Shown piece by piece: positions 32,587-40,510 of a stretch of 42,173 bases of DNA. This DNA is from Pseudomonadota bacterium (GTDB lineage: Bacteria > Pseudomonadota > Gammaproteobacteria > Steroidobacterales > Steroidobacteraceae), in NCBI GenBank assembly GCA_023428645.1, contig JAEYXD010000243.1, forward strand, positions 1 to 42,173, in the 5' to 3' direction. The stretch's first letter is position 1; each line of letters opens with the position of its first letter. Made by a program: the position numbers and the translations under genes. A model generated the notes under the pieces. The model saw nothing but the letters and a program-made list of their open reading frames with translations, was not told where the DNA came from and did not search any database.

Positions 32587-33132
32587 CTACAATCGTTCGC
32601 CCGGTAGGTCACTCGCCTGCCGCACCCAAGCGCTGAACTGCGCTTCATCGAACTCGCCCTCGCGAATATCGAGATAGCGCACTTCCTTGTGTTTGGACTC
32701 GCCCGGCGGTACCGGGCGCAATGAGGTGCCGCGAAAGAACGTCACCTTGAGGTACTTCGTGAAGGCATGCAGCGACAGGAACCAGCTATTGTCTTCCCGG
32801 CCGTAGAACGGCGAATTCCATTTGACCGCCTTGCGCACGCCGGGCACGAGATGCTCGATGAGCGCATCCAGCCGACGCCCGACCTCCTGCTTCCAGCCGG
32901 GCAGCGCCGCGAGGTACGCCTGCACCGGCGCGTCGCCATAACCCTTCGCGATTTGCGGATTACCTCCCGACAGCAGCACCGGCTCGCCGGGTTTCGCCGC
33001 ATGCGCGTTCGTAGTCGAACGCGTCTGCGCCGACTTCGCAGCGGCGTGCCTCGGGGTGCGCTGCTGCTTAGCCTTGGCGGATTTCGCCGTGGGCCCCTTC
33101 GCGGCCTTGGCCGCCTTCGCGACGGTCTTCAT
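32587..33132 (-). CDS. DUF1801 protein with Lys/Ala-rich tail
   Basis: A 181-residue protein. Residues 1-50 form a Lys/Ala-rich, histone-H1-like tail (KTVAKAAKAAKGPTAKSAKAK). Residues about 58-175 are a DUF1801 domain (VQAYLAALPGWKQEVGRRLDALI, VKWNSPFYG, KVTFFRGTSL, YLDIREGEFDEAQFSAWV). There is no Met between tail and domain, so the tail is a real part of the protein. The ATG at 33132 follows GGGAGCG at good spacing and overlaps the stop of the upstream membrane-protein gene by 4 bp. It is paralogous in domain, though not closely, to the DUF1801 protein downstream. Confidence 0.85.
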   Translation of the reverse strand: MKTVAKAAKAAKGPTAKSAKAKQQRTPRHAAAKSAQTRSTTNAHAAKPGEPVLLSGGNPQIAKGYGDAPVQAYLAALPGWKQEVGRRLDALIEHLVPGVRKAVKWNSPFYGREDNSWFLSLHAFTKYLKVTFFRGTSLRPVPPGESKHKEVRYLDIREGEFDEAQFSAWVRQASDLPGERL

Positions 33133-33353
33133 CGCGCTCCCGCGACGTGCGCCGCGCGCCGCTTCGCCGCGTACGGCAGCACGAACAAGTACACGCCCGT
33201 GAGCAGGAGCGGAACGAAAGGCAGCAGCGCCAACAAGCCGATCCACGCGGCGGATTGCTCGCTCAGCAGCGCGATGATGTTGACGATGATGGCCACGGTG
33301 AAAGCAACCGACAACCAGCGATGAACCTGGCGAATCCCCGTATTCCACTTCAT
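33129..33353 (-). CDS. Small two-span membrane protein
   Basis: A 74-residue protein with two hydrophobic segments (about 15-31, SVAFTVAIIVNIIALLS; and 38-58, IGLLALLPFVPLLLTGVYLFV) and a basic C-terminus. It has no motif I can name. An excellent AGGAGG ribosome binding site precedes the ATG, and the 4-bp overlap with the DUF1801 gene downstream shows translational coupling. It stands 72 bp downstream of the AHSA1/ArsR pair and may belong to their transcript. Membrane location is the only inference supported. Confidence 0.8.
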   Translation of the reverse strand: MKWNTGIRQVHRWLSVAFTVAIIVNIIALLSEQSAAWIGLLALLPFVPLLLTGVYLFVLPYAAKRRAAHVAGAR

Positions 33354-33425
33354 ACGACCTCCTGCGAAGTTGATTCATCTTGCGAGCCGGACTTTGCGCC
33401 AGGCTCGGCCTGCCTCATCGCGACG

Positions 33426-33857
33426 TCAATCGATGCGCGCGAGTAGTTGCTCCAGCTTGCCGAAGAAAGCCTGCCAGCCCACCTTCGCGCCGCCAAATGC
33501 CTGCTTCTGGTCGCGTCGGAATCCCGACTGCTCCATCCGCAAATGCGTGCCGATGTTCGTGCGCGTGAGGGTCATGGTCACGACGCTCTGCATGTCGTAC
33601 GCAGGATTCTCGTGCACGTAATTCCAGGTGTACGACAGTGTCTTGTGCGGCTCGATCGTGAGGACTTCGCAATCCAGCACGCCGCCCCACTCGCCGCGCA
33701 ACTGGAAACGATGCCCGAGCGCCGGCTGGAAATCGTTCTTCATCAACCATTCTTCGATGAGGTGCGGCTGCGTCAGCGCGCGCCATACTTTCTCGGGCGG
33801 AAAGGGCAGCTCACGCTCCACGATGACAGCGAGCGTTTCGGTCGCGGATTCGTTCAT
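33426..33857 (-). CDS. AHSA1/SRPBCC-domain protein
   Basis: A 143-residue START-like (SRPBCC) protein of the AHSA1 family: VERELPFPPEKVWRALTQPHLIEEWLMKN at the start, HRFQLRGEWGGVLDCEVLTIEPHKTLSYTWN in the middle, and a C-terminal helix GWQAFFGKLEQLLARI. The fold forms a hydrophobic cavity; the ligand of these ArsR-linked members is unknown. Its start overlaps the arsR stop by 4 bp, so the two are translated together. The pair is a recurrent module in proteobacteria and is expected to be under the control of the ArsR protein. Confidence 0.9.
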   Translation of the reverse strand: MNESATETLAVIVERELPFPPEKVWRALTQPHLIEEWLMKNDFQPALGHRFQLRGEWGGVLDCEVLTIEPHKTLSYTWNYVHENPAYDMQSVVTMTLTRTNIGTHLRMEQSGFRRDQKQAFGGAKVGWQAFFGKLEQLLARID

Positions 33858-34177
33858 TGGTCCATCCGTCTGAGCAGGTCTTCGAGCTTATCGAAGCGGC
33901 TCTCCCAAAAACCGGTGAGCTGCTTCGTCCAGTCGATCAGCGGCGCCAGGGCGCTCAGCTGCGCGGTGTAGTGCGTCTGGCGGCCTTCGTGGCGATCACG
34001 CACGAGACCGGCCTGCCGCAACACGCCGAGATGTTTCGATACGGCGGGTTGTGAGATGCCCGCGTGAGCGGTCAGCGCCGCAACCGTCTGCTCTCCTTCG
34101 CGACACAAGCGCTCGAAGATCGCGCGCCGCGTCGGATCGGCGAGCGTCCGGAAGAGCACATCGTGTGTACGTGACAT
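33854..34177 (-). CDS. ArsR-family winged-helix repressor
   Basis: A 107-residue regulator with the ArsR fold: LFRTLADPTRRAIFERL, then TVAALTAHAGISQPAVSKHLGVLRQAGLV (recognition helix SQPAVSKHL) and the wing GRQTHYTA. The metal-binding Cys motif ELCVCD of classic ArsR/SmtB is absent and there is no cysteine pair, so it is unlikely to be a metal sensor. It belongs to the group paired with AHSA1/SRPBCC proteins. Two matching operators and a good promoter lie just upstream, consistent with autorepression. No ribosome binding site is obvious before the ATG. Confidence 0.93.
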   Translation of the reverse strand: MSRTHDVLFRTLADPTRRAIFERLCREGEQTVAALTAHAGISQPAVSKHLGVLRQAGLVRDRHEGRQTHYTAQLSALAPLIDWTKQLTGFWESRFDKLEDLLRRMDQ

Positions 34178-34186
34178 GAGCGATAG

Positions 34187-34240
34187 ATAACCAACCGGCT
34201 ATGGGTCATATATATAACCGGCTGGCTATGCGTTCGTCAA
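34187..34240 (-). promoter_or_regulatory. arsR promoter with two operators
   Basis: Two 16-bp dyads of the form ATAACC-N4-GGCTAT lie at 34187-34202 and 34214-34229, 27 bp apart. On the minus strand a sigma-70-type promoter is visible: TTGACG (34240-34235), an 18-bp spacer and TATATA (34216-34211). One operator overlaps the -10 and spacer; the other lies at about the transcription start. This is the geometry of simple repression by the encoded ArsR protein. Confidence 0.75.
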
Positions 34241-34266
34241 TCGGGGCGTTTTTGCTCGACCTTGCG

Positions 34267-34316
34267 GTGCCGCGCATCAGCGCGCCACATCTGTCTTGCG
34301 TGCCTCAGCGCGGCAC
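34267..34316 (-). terminator. Inverted repeat at the end of the formate dehydrogenase operon
   Basis: GTGCCGCGC (34267-34275) and GCGCGGCAC (34308-34316) are perfectly complementary across a 32-base loop. One arm lies within the last codons of fdsD. It could form the operon's 3' hairpin, but the loop is long and there is no U-tract. Confidence 0.25.
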
Positions 34317-34532
34317 GTCCGTCTTCGCCAGCATCTCGACGGCAGCACGGGCGATCGGTACGAGCCCGTCACCACCGCTGGCAACGTAGCGAACGATCTC
34401 TCGGCGCATGCGCGGATCCCAATAGCGCCGCAAGTGCCCGGCAACGCCCTCGGCAGGCTCTCCCGCATCGCTCGCCGCGGCGAAGAACGCGGCGATGTCG
34501 TTCGCCATCCTGACCAGTTGCTCTGTACCCAT
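34305..34532 (-). CDS. fdsD: Formate dehydrogenase delta subunit
   Basis: A 75-residue FdsD protein. The family pattern is clear: RMANDIAAFFAA near the start and VAGHLRRYWDPRMRREIVRYV in the middle. FdsD is a small subunit of NAD-dependent molybdenum formate dehydrogenase, needed for activity or assembly. It is the last gene of the operon, 5 bp after fdhD, matching the usual fdsGBACD order (fdsC being the fdhD homologue). The length is typical for the family. Confidence 0.93.
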   Translation of the reverse strand: MGTEQLVRMANDIAAFFAAASDAGEPAEGVAGHLRRYWDPRMRREIVRYVASGGDGLVPIARAAVEMLAKTDVPR

Positions 34533-34537
34533 CGCGC

Positions 34538-35371
34538 TCAGTCCCGCAAGCGATGCGGATGACTATAAATGACGTGCCGATCCGCTCGCGCGAAGCCGAC
34601 GAGCGTCACGCCTGCCTGGTCCGCCACGTCGATCGCCAGCGCCGTCGGCGCGGACACCGCGGCGACGATCGAAACACCGACCATCGCCGCCTTCTGCACC
34701 ATCTCGAAGCTCGCGCGGCTGGTGATGATGAAATACCCCTCGCTGCAATCGCGGCCGGCACGCACGAGCGCGCCGATCACCTTGTCGAGCGCATTGTGAC
34801 GGCCGACGTCTTCGCGCACGACCTGAATGCCCTTGCCCGGCAACGCCCACGCAGCGGCGTGCACGCTGCCGGTCGCGCGATTCAGCGGCTGATGCGCCTC
34901 GAGGTTCGCGAGCTGCGCATGCAGCTCCTTGCAGCCGATGCGCACGTCGTCGCGCACGGGCGCCGGATGGCGAAATGCGTCCTCGACGGTCTCGACGCCG
35001 CACAGACCGCAACCGGTGCGGCCCGTGAGGTTGCGCTGCCGCCTGAGCAATGCCGAGAACGGTGCCGCCGCGAGGTGCAGATTGACGGCGAGTTCGCCGC
35101 CCTTGTCGACGCGCTCGACCGCACGAATCTCGTTGGGCGTCGCGATGGCTTCGCTCACGGTGAAGCCGACGCCGAGATCCTCGAGATCCGCGGGCGACGC
35201 CAGCATCACGACATGAGATATGCCCTGGTAGAGCAGCGCGACAGGCCGCTCTTCCGCGACGAAATCCAGCACGTGCTCGCTCGTCGCGCCCCGCGCTCGC
35301 TGCACGCGAACCTCGCGACACGTCGGCGCGGCCGAGCATGACGAGACCGCGGAATCAGGTTTCGCTGACAT
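34538..35371 (-). CDS. fdhD: FdhD/FdsC formate dehydrogenase sulfurtransferase chaperone
   Basis: A 277-residue FdhD-family protein. FdhD passes sulfur from a cysteine desulfurase to the molybdenum cofactor before it is inserted into formate dehydrogenase. The conserved Cys pair is in RTGCGLCGVETVEDAF. VREDVGRHNALDKVIG and SRASFEMVQKAAMVGV are strong family signatures (cofactor-binding loops). The ATG at 35371 was chosen for its GGGAGGGG ribosome binding site. It overlaps the 3' end of fdsA by 17 bp. It corresponds to fdsC of Rhodobacter and Cupriavidus fds operons. Confidence 0.95.
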   Translation of the reverse strand: MSAKPDSAVSSCSAAPTCREVRVQRARGATSEHVLDFVAEERPVALLYQGISHVVMLASPADLEDLGVGFTVSEAIATPNEIRAVERVDKGGELAVNLHLAAAPFSALLRRQRNLTGRTGCGLCGVETVEDAFRHPAPVRDDVRIGCKELHAQLANLEAHQPLNRATGSVHAAAWALPGKGIQVVREDVGRHNALDKVIGALVRAGRDCSEGYFIITSRASFEMVQKAAMVGVSIVAAVSAPTALAIDVADQAGVTLVGFARADRHVIYSHPHRLRD

Positions 35372-38204
35372 TCCCCTCCCGTACGACCCGCCGCTGGCGC
35401 GCGGCGATTTCACGGAAGCGCTGCTGCCACAGCGAAGGTTCCGTGACACGGATCACCTGCACCGCCGTCACCTTGTACTCGGGGCAATTCGTTGCCCAAT
35501 CGGAATTCTCCGTCGTGACGACATTCGCCCCGGACTCGGGGAAATGGAACGTCGTGTAGACGACGCCCGGCTGGACGCGATCGGTGACCAGCGCGCGCAA
35601 CACAGTATCGCCGGCGCGACTCGCGATGCCGACCCAATCGCCGCTCGCGATGCCGCGCGTCTCGGCATCGTCGGGATGAATCTCCAGACGATCCTCGTCG
35701 TGCCACACGACGTTGTCCGTGCGCCGCGTCTGGGCGCCGACGTTGTACTGCGTGAGCACGCGGCCGGTCGTGAGAATGAGCGGGAAGCGGCTCGACGTGC
35801 GCTCGCTCGTCGGCACGTACTCGGTCACGAAGAACTTGCCCTTGCCGCGCACGAACCGCTCGATGTGCATCGTCGGCGTGCCGGACGGCGCCGCACCATT
35901 GCAAGGCCATTGAATGCTGCCGAGCTCGTCGATCTTGTCGAACGTCACGCCCACGAACGTCGGCGTGAGCGCGGCGATCTCGTCCATGATCTCGGACGGA
36001 TGCGCATAGCTCATCGGATAGCCGAGCGCATTCGACAAGCGCTGCGTGACTTCCCAATCCTGCAGGCCGCCCAAGGGCTGCATCACCTGGCGCACGCGCG
36101 AGATGCGTCGCTCGGCGTTCGTGAACGTGCCGTCCTTTTCCAGGAACGACGAACCAGGCAGGAACACATGGGCGTATTTCGCGGTCTCGTTCAAGAACAA
36201 ATCCTGCACGACGACGCATTCCATCGCGGAGAACGCGGCGATCACGTGCTGCGTATTCGGGTCGGACTGCGCCATGTCCTCGCCCTGGATGTACATGCCC
36301 TTGAACGTCCCTTCGAGCGCCGACTCGAACATGTTCGGAATGCGTAGGCCCGGCTCGGGCTCGAGCGTCACGTTCCAGGCGGCTTCGAACAGCGCCCGCG
36401 TGGCGTCGTCGGAAATGTGGCGATAGCCGGAGAGCTCGTGCGGGAACGAGCCCATGTCGCACGAGCCCTGCACGTTGTTCTGGCCGCGCAGCGGATTCAC
36501 ACCGACGCCCTCGCGGCCCAGGTTGCCGGTCGCCATCGCCAGATTCGCGATGCACATGACCATCGTCGTCCCTTGGCTGTGCTCGGTCACGCCGAGGCCG
36601 TAGTAGATCGCCGCGTTACCCGCACTCGCGTACATGCGCGCCGCCGCGCGCACGGCGTCGGCGGGAACGCCGGTGATCTCGGCCGTGGCTTCCGGCGAGC
36701 GCTCCGGGTGCGCGACGAACGCCTTCCATTTCTCATAGGAAGGCAACTCGCAGCGCTCGGCGACGAAGTCGTCGCGGGTCAGGCCTTCGGTGACGATGAC
36801 GTGCGCGAGCGCGTTCATCATCGCGACGTTCGTGCCGGGACGCAGCTGCAAGTGATAGTCGGCGCGCACGTGCGGCGAGCGCACCAGGGAAATCGCGCGC
36901 GGATCGACGATGATCAGCTTCGCGCCTTGCCGCAAGCGGCGCTTCAGCTGCGATGCGAACACCGGATGGCCTTCGGTCGGATTCGCACCGATCAGCAGCA
37001 CGCAATCGGTCTTCATCACCGAGGTGAAGGCCTGCGTGCCGGCGGATTCGCCCAAGGTGTGCTTGAGACCGTAGCCCGTCGGCGAATGGCACACGCGCGC
37101 GCACGTATCGACGTTGTTGTTGCCGAAGGCGGCGCGGACGAGCTTCTGGACCAGATACGCTTCCTCATTCGTGCAGCGCGAGGACGTGATGCCGCCGACC
37201 GAGCCGCGCCCGTACCGCGCCTGAATGCGCTTGAACTCGCTGGCGGCGTAGTCGATCGCCTCGTCCCACGTCACCTCGCGCCACGGATCGGATATCTTCG
37301 CGCGGATCATCGGCTTCAGGACGCGATCGCGGTGAGTCGCGTAGCCGTACGCGAAGCGGCCCTTCACGCAGGCGTGACCGTGATTCGCGTGTCCCGCGCG
37401 GTTCGGCACCATGCGCACGACGGTCTCGCCTCGCACTTCCGCCTTGAAGGAGCAGCCGACGCCACAGTACGCGCAGGTCGTCGTCACGGCGCGCTCGGGC
37501 GGCGGCCCCGCGATGAGACTCTTCTCCTGCAACGCCGTCGTCGGGCACGCCTCGACGCACGCGCCGCAGGACACACATTCGGACTCGACGAACGGCTCGG
37601 CCTGGCTTGCCGCGACCCGCGAGTCGAAGCCGCGGCCTTCGATCGTGAGCGCGAACGTGCCCTGCACTTCGTCGCAGGCGCGCACGCAGCGCGAGCACAC
37701 GATGCAGGCACTCGGATCGAACCTGAAATAGGGATTGCTGTCGTCGCACACGCTGTCCGTATGGCGCTTGCCCGCGGCGCCGTAGCGGTTCTCGGTAACG
37801 CCGATGCGCGCCGCCATCGTCTTGAGCTCAGTGCGCACGGGCCGCTGATCGCTCACGTACTCCGTCGGGTGATCGGACAGATACAGCTCCATGACGCCGC
37901 GCCGCAGCTTCGTCAGCGCAGCGCTTTCCGTCTTGATCTTCATGCCCGCCGCGACTTGCGTCGTGCACGACGCGGGATAGCCCTTGCGACCCTCGATCTC
38001 GACGAGACACAGCCGGCAGGAGCCGAACGCTTGCAGCGTATCCGTCGCGCAGAGCTTGGGAATCTGCTTGCGCATCATCGCCGCAGCGCGCATCACGGAC
38101 GTGCCCGCTGGAACAGTGACGGACTGGCCGTCGATTTCGAGCGTCACGCTCTCGCTGCTGTCGCTCGCCGGCGTGCCGAGATCGAAATGATCGAGCGAGT
38201 ACAT
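35355..38204 (-). CDS. fdsA: NAD-dependent formate dehydrogenase, catalytic alpha subunit
   Basis: A 949-residue molybdenum bis-MGD subunit oxidising formate to CO2. [2Fe-2S] ligands: C52, C63, C66, C80. Two ferredoxin-type [4Fe-4S] sites: C167/C170/C173/C177 and C210/C213/C216/C220. The cofactor-proximal [4Fe-4S] site is C244/C247/C251/C279. The active-site Cys is C372, followed by H373 (RVCHSPTG). The C-terminal molybdopterin dinucleotide domain has LTTGRVLTQYN and FPESGANVVT. Odd: after DHP (H112), where FdsA and NuoG-like subunits carry CxxC...C for a His-Cys [4Fe-4S] cluster, residues 113-130 contain no cysteine. The start has GAGGTGA upstream; only 4 bp separate it from the fdsB stop. 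It is cytoplasmic, with no Tat signal. Confidence 0.96.
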   Translation of the reverse strand: MYSLDHFDLGTPASDSSESVTLEIDGQSVTVPAGTSVMRAAAMMRKQIPKLCATDTLQAFGSCRLCLVEIEGRKGYPASCTTQVAAGMKIKTESAALTKLRRGVMELYLSDHPTEYVSDQRPVRTELKTMAARIGVTENRYGAAGKRHTDSVCDDSNPYFRFDPSACIVCSRCVRACDEVQGTFALTIEGRGFDSRVAASQAEPFVESECVSCGACVEACPTTALQEKSLIAGPPPERAVTTTCAYCGVGCSFKAEVRGETVVRMVPNRAGHANHGHACVKGRFAYGYATHRDRVLKPMIRAKISDPWREVTWDEAIDYAASEFKRIQARYGRGSVGGITSSRCTNEEAYLVQKLVRAAFGNNNVDTCARVCHSPTGYGLKHTLGESAGTQAFTSVMKTDCVLLIGANPTEGHPVFASQLKRRLRQGAKLIIVDPRAISLVRSPHVRADYHLQLRPGTNVAMMNALAHVIVTEGLTRDDFVAERCELPSYEKWKAFVAHPERSPEATAEITGVPADAVRAAARMYASAGNAAIYYGLGVTEHSQGTTMVMCIANLAMATGNLGREGVGVNPLRGQNNVQGSCDMGSFPHELSGYRHISDDATRALFEAAWNVTLEPEPGLRIPNMFESALEGTFKGMYIQGEDMAQSDPNTQHVIAAFSAMECVVVQDLFLNETAKYAHVFLPGSSFLEKDGTFTNAERRISRVRQVMQPLGGLQDWEVTQRLSNALGYPMSYAHPSEIMDEIAALTPTFVGVTFDKIDELGSIQWPCNGAAPSGTPTMHIERFVRGKGKFFVTEYVPTSERTSSRFPLILTTGRVLTQYNVGAQTRRTDNVVWHDEDRLEIHPDDAETRGIASGDWVGIASRAGDTVLRALVTDRVQPGVVYTTFHFPESGANVVTTENSDWATNCPEYKVTAVQVIRVTEPSLWQQRFREIAARQRRVVREGNVSET

Positions 38205-38208
38205 GGAA

Positions 38209-39753
38209 TCACCTCGCGGGGGTTCGCAAAAAGTCGTCGCGGAAGTAACGCAGCGCGCTTCTGACCGGAAACGGCGTCATGCCGCCGAGACCGCAGAGCG
38301 ACCCTTCCGCCATCGTGTCACACAGATCTTCGAGCAACCGCAGGTTTTGCTCGCGATCCACGCCGTAGAGGATTCGATCGATCACCTCGACGCCGCGCGT
38401 CGAGCCGATGCGGCACGGCGTGCATTTGCCGCAGGATTCGACCGCGCAGAACTCCATCGCGTACCGCGCCATGCGCGCCATGTCCACGGTGTCGTCGAAC
38501 GCGACGATGCCGCCGTGACCGAGCAAGGCGCCGATGCCGGCCAGGCTTTCGTAATCGATGATCGTGTCGAACTGCGAAGCCGGCACATACGCGCCCAACG
38601 GCCCGCCGATCTGCACGGCGCGCAGCGGCCGGCCAGAGGCGGAGCCGCCGCCGTAGTCGTACAGCAGCTCGCGCAAGCTGAGACCGAACGCGCGCTCCAC
38701 CAAACCGCCGCGCTTGATGTTGCCGGCAAGTTGAATCGGCACCGTGCCGCGCGAACGGCCGATCCCGAAATCGCGATAGAACGCCGCCCCCCGCGTGAGA
38801 ATGACCGGCACGCTGGCGAGCGAGATCACGTTGTTCACGATCGTCGGCTGCCCGAACAATCCCTTGATCGCAGGCAACGGCGGACGTACGCGCACCTCGC
38901 CACGCCGGCCTTCGAGGCTCTCGAGCATCGACGTCTCTTCGCCGCAGATGTAGGCGCCCGCACCGAGGCGAACCTCGAGATCGAAGCGACGGCCCGAGCC
39001 GAGGACGCCTGTCCCCAAACAGCCGGCGCCATACGCGACTTCGATCGCCTCGTTCAGCGCTCGATGCGCGTGTGGGTATTCGGCGCGCAAATAGATGAAG
39101 CCGCTCGTCGCCCCGACCGCAAGGGCGGCGATCGTCATGCCTTCGATCAACAGGAACGGGTCGCCCTCCATCAGCATGCGATCGGCGAACGTGCCTGAAT
39201 CGCCTTCATCGGCATTGCACGTCACGTACTTCTGCGCAGCCGGCGTTTCCAGCACGGTCTTCCACTTGATGCCGGTAGGAAACGCCGCGCCGCCGCGGCC
39301 GCGCAGCCCGGAATCCGTGACCGCTTGCACAATCTCCTCCGGCTTCATACCCACGGCGAGGCGCAACCCCTCGTAGCCGCCGTGAGCCACGTACTCTTCC
39401 AAGCTCGTGGGCTCGATGACGCCAACACGAGCGAACGTCAGTCTTTGTTGGCTGCTCCAATAAGGAATGCGCGTGACGGGACCGAGTTGCAGCGGGTGAG
39501 CGCCGTTGCGCAGGAAATCCGCGGCGAACAAGCCAGGCACGTCCGCCGCCTGCACGGGACCGAAGGCGCACCGCTCGCCGTCGACGACCACTTCGACCAG
39601 AGGCTCGAGCCAGCACATGCCGCGCGTGCCGTTGCGCTTGAGCGTGACCTCGATGCCGCGCGCCCGGGCCTCGCGGGCGATCGCGCGCGCAACACCTTCA
39701 GCGCCGACCGACAGCGCGGCCGCATCGCGCGAAACATAGACGATGGCGCTCAT
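38209..39753 (-). CDS. fdsB: NAD-dependent formate dehydrogenase, diaphorase beta subunit
   Basis: A 514-residue NuoF-like subunit carrying FMN, the NAD site and a [4Fe-4S] cluster; it passes electrons from FdsA to NAD+. The N-terminal about 100 residues are a thioredoxin-like extension without cluster cysteines (GMCWLEPLVEV), typical of FdsB. GLRGRGGAAFPTGIKW and CNADEGDSGTFADR form the FMN/NADH site, YICGEETSML follows, and the cluster motif is ESCGKCTPCRIGSTR with a fourth Cys in GSLCGLGG. The ATG at 39753 overlaps the fdsG stop by 4 bp, coupling their translation. Confidence 0.96.
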   Translation of the reverse strand: MSAIVYVSRDAAALSVGAEGVARAIAREARARGIEVTLKRNGTRGMCWLEPLVEVVVDGERCAFGPVQAADVPGLFAADFLRNGAHPLQLGPVTRIPYWSSQQRLTFARVGVIEPTSLEEYVAHGGYEGLRLAVGMKPEEIVQAVTDSGLRGRGGAAFPTGIKWKTVLETPAAQKYVTCNADEGDSGTFADRMLMEGDPFLLIEGMTIAALAVGATSGFIYLRAEYPHAHRALNEAIEVAYGAGCLGTGVLGSGRRFDLEVRLGAGAYICGEETSMLESLEGRRGEVRVRPPLPAIKGLFGQPTIVNNVISLASVPVILTRGAAFYRDFGIGRSRGTVPIQLAGNIKRGGLVERAFGLSLRELLYDYGGGSASGRPLRAVQIGGPLGAYVPASQFDTIIDYESLAGIGALLGHGGIVAFDDTVDMARMARYAMEFCAVESCGKCTPCRIGSTRGVEVIDRILYGVDREQNLRLLEDLCDTMAEGSLCGLGGMTPFPVRSALRYFRDDFLRTPAR

Positions 39754-40217
39754 GCCTCGTCCTCGCGCGCGGCGATGAGCGCATCGAAGCGCTCCGCGGA
39801 GACGCGTCCGTGAAGCTCGGTGTCGATCATGATCGCAGGGGAGCACGCGCAATTGCCCAGGCAATACACGGGCTCGAGAGAGAACAGCCCATCCGCCGTC
39901 GTCTCATGAAAGCCGATGCGCAAGCGTTGCTGCGCATGCGCGGCGAGGCTGTCAGCATTCATCGCCTTGCATGACTCGGCGCGACACACGCGGACCACAT
40001 GCTTGCCGCACGGAGCTCGCCGAAAGTAGTGGTAGAAGCTGATCACGCCGTGCACCTCGGCGCGTGAGAGATTCAATGCCTCCGCGATCAGCGGCACGGC
40101 TTCATCGGGTATGTAGCCAAGCTCGTCTTGCACTGCGTGCAGGACGAGCAACAGCGGTCCCGGCCGTTCCGCGAAGTCCCGAAGAATGAGCTCGATCCGA
40201 CCTTTCACCGCAATCAC
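39750..40217 (-). CDS. fdsG: NAD-dependent formate dehydrogenase, gamma subunit
   Basis: A 155-residue NuoE-like thioredoxin-fold subunit with one [2Fe-2S] cluster. The ligands are seen as CRAESC and, about 40 residues later, CLGNC in VYCLGNCACSPA. LHAVQDELGYIP and AEVHGVISFYHYF are typical of the family. It works with FdsB as the diaphorase part of the enzyme. It is the first gene of the operon fdsG-fdsB-fdsA-fdhD-fdsD. The start is a GTG at 40217 without a strong ribosome binding site; a second GTG three codons later is possible. No fdsR-type LysR regulator gene is adjacent in the window. Confidence 0.95.
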   Translation of the reverse strand: MIAVKGRIELILRDFAERPGPLLLVLHAVQDELGYIPDEAVPLIAEALNLSRAEVHGVISFYHYFRRAPCGKHVVRVCRAESCKAMNADSLAAHAQQRLRIGFHETTADGLFSLEPVYCLGNCACSPAIMIDTELHGRVSAERFDALIAAREDEA

Positions 40218-40253
40218 TCTGCTGATTCTCGGCGACGAACGTTTCGCTCACGT

Positions 40254-40272
40254 TGCACCGAGTATGCCTCGG
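40254..40272 (-). promoter_or_regulatory. Sigma-54-like element and dyad upstream of fdsG
   Basis: Reading the minus strand, AGGCAT-N5-GTGCA (40269-40254) keeps the invariant GG and GC of a sigma-54 -24/-12 promoter at correct spacing, with about 8 of 11 consensus bases matching. It would give a leader of roughly 25 bases. The same bases overlap a dyad, CCGAG-N5-CTCGG (40258-40272), so a plain operator is an alternative reading. Confidence 0.3.
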
Positions 40273-40510
40273 CTTTTAACTCACTTTCCGCGTCGCATCC
40301 AGTGCGTCATGCACCGAGACGCGCGAGCTCGGAACGCTGCCGCGAATCACCGACGCATGAGCGCGACTCCAGCGAGAGACGACGGAAGCGCTATGTAGCG
40401 CCACAGCGGTTAGCCGCCTCTGTTGGCCGGCGCGTGCAAGGTCCTCTCACAGCATTGCGCTGCACGTTTCTGCCGCCGTGACCCGTAGGCGGGACCTCGC
40501 AAATCCCTTC

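Noticed and set aside
36417..38264. 615-codon plus-strand frame opposite fdsA
   Set aside because: No recognisable domain, Arg/His-rich shadow of a strongly conserved gene.
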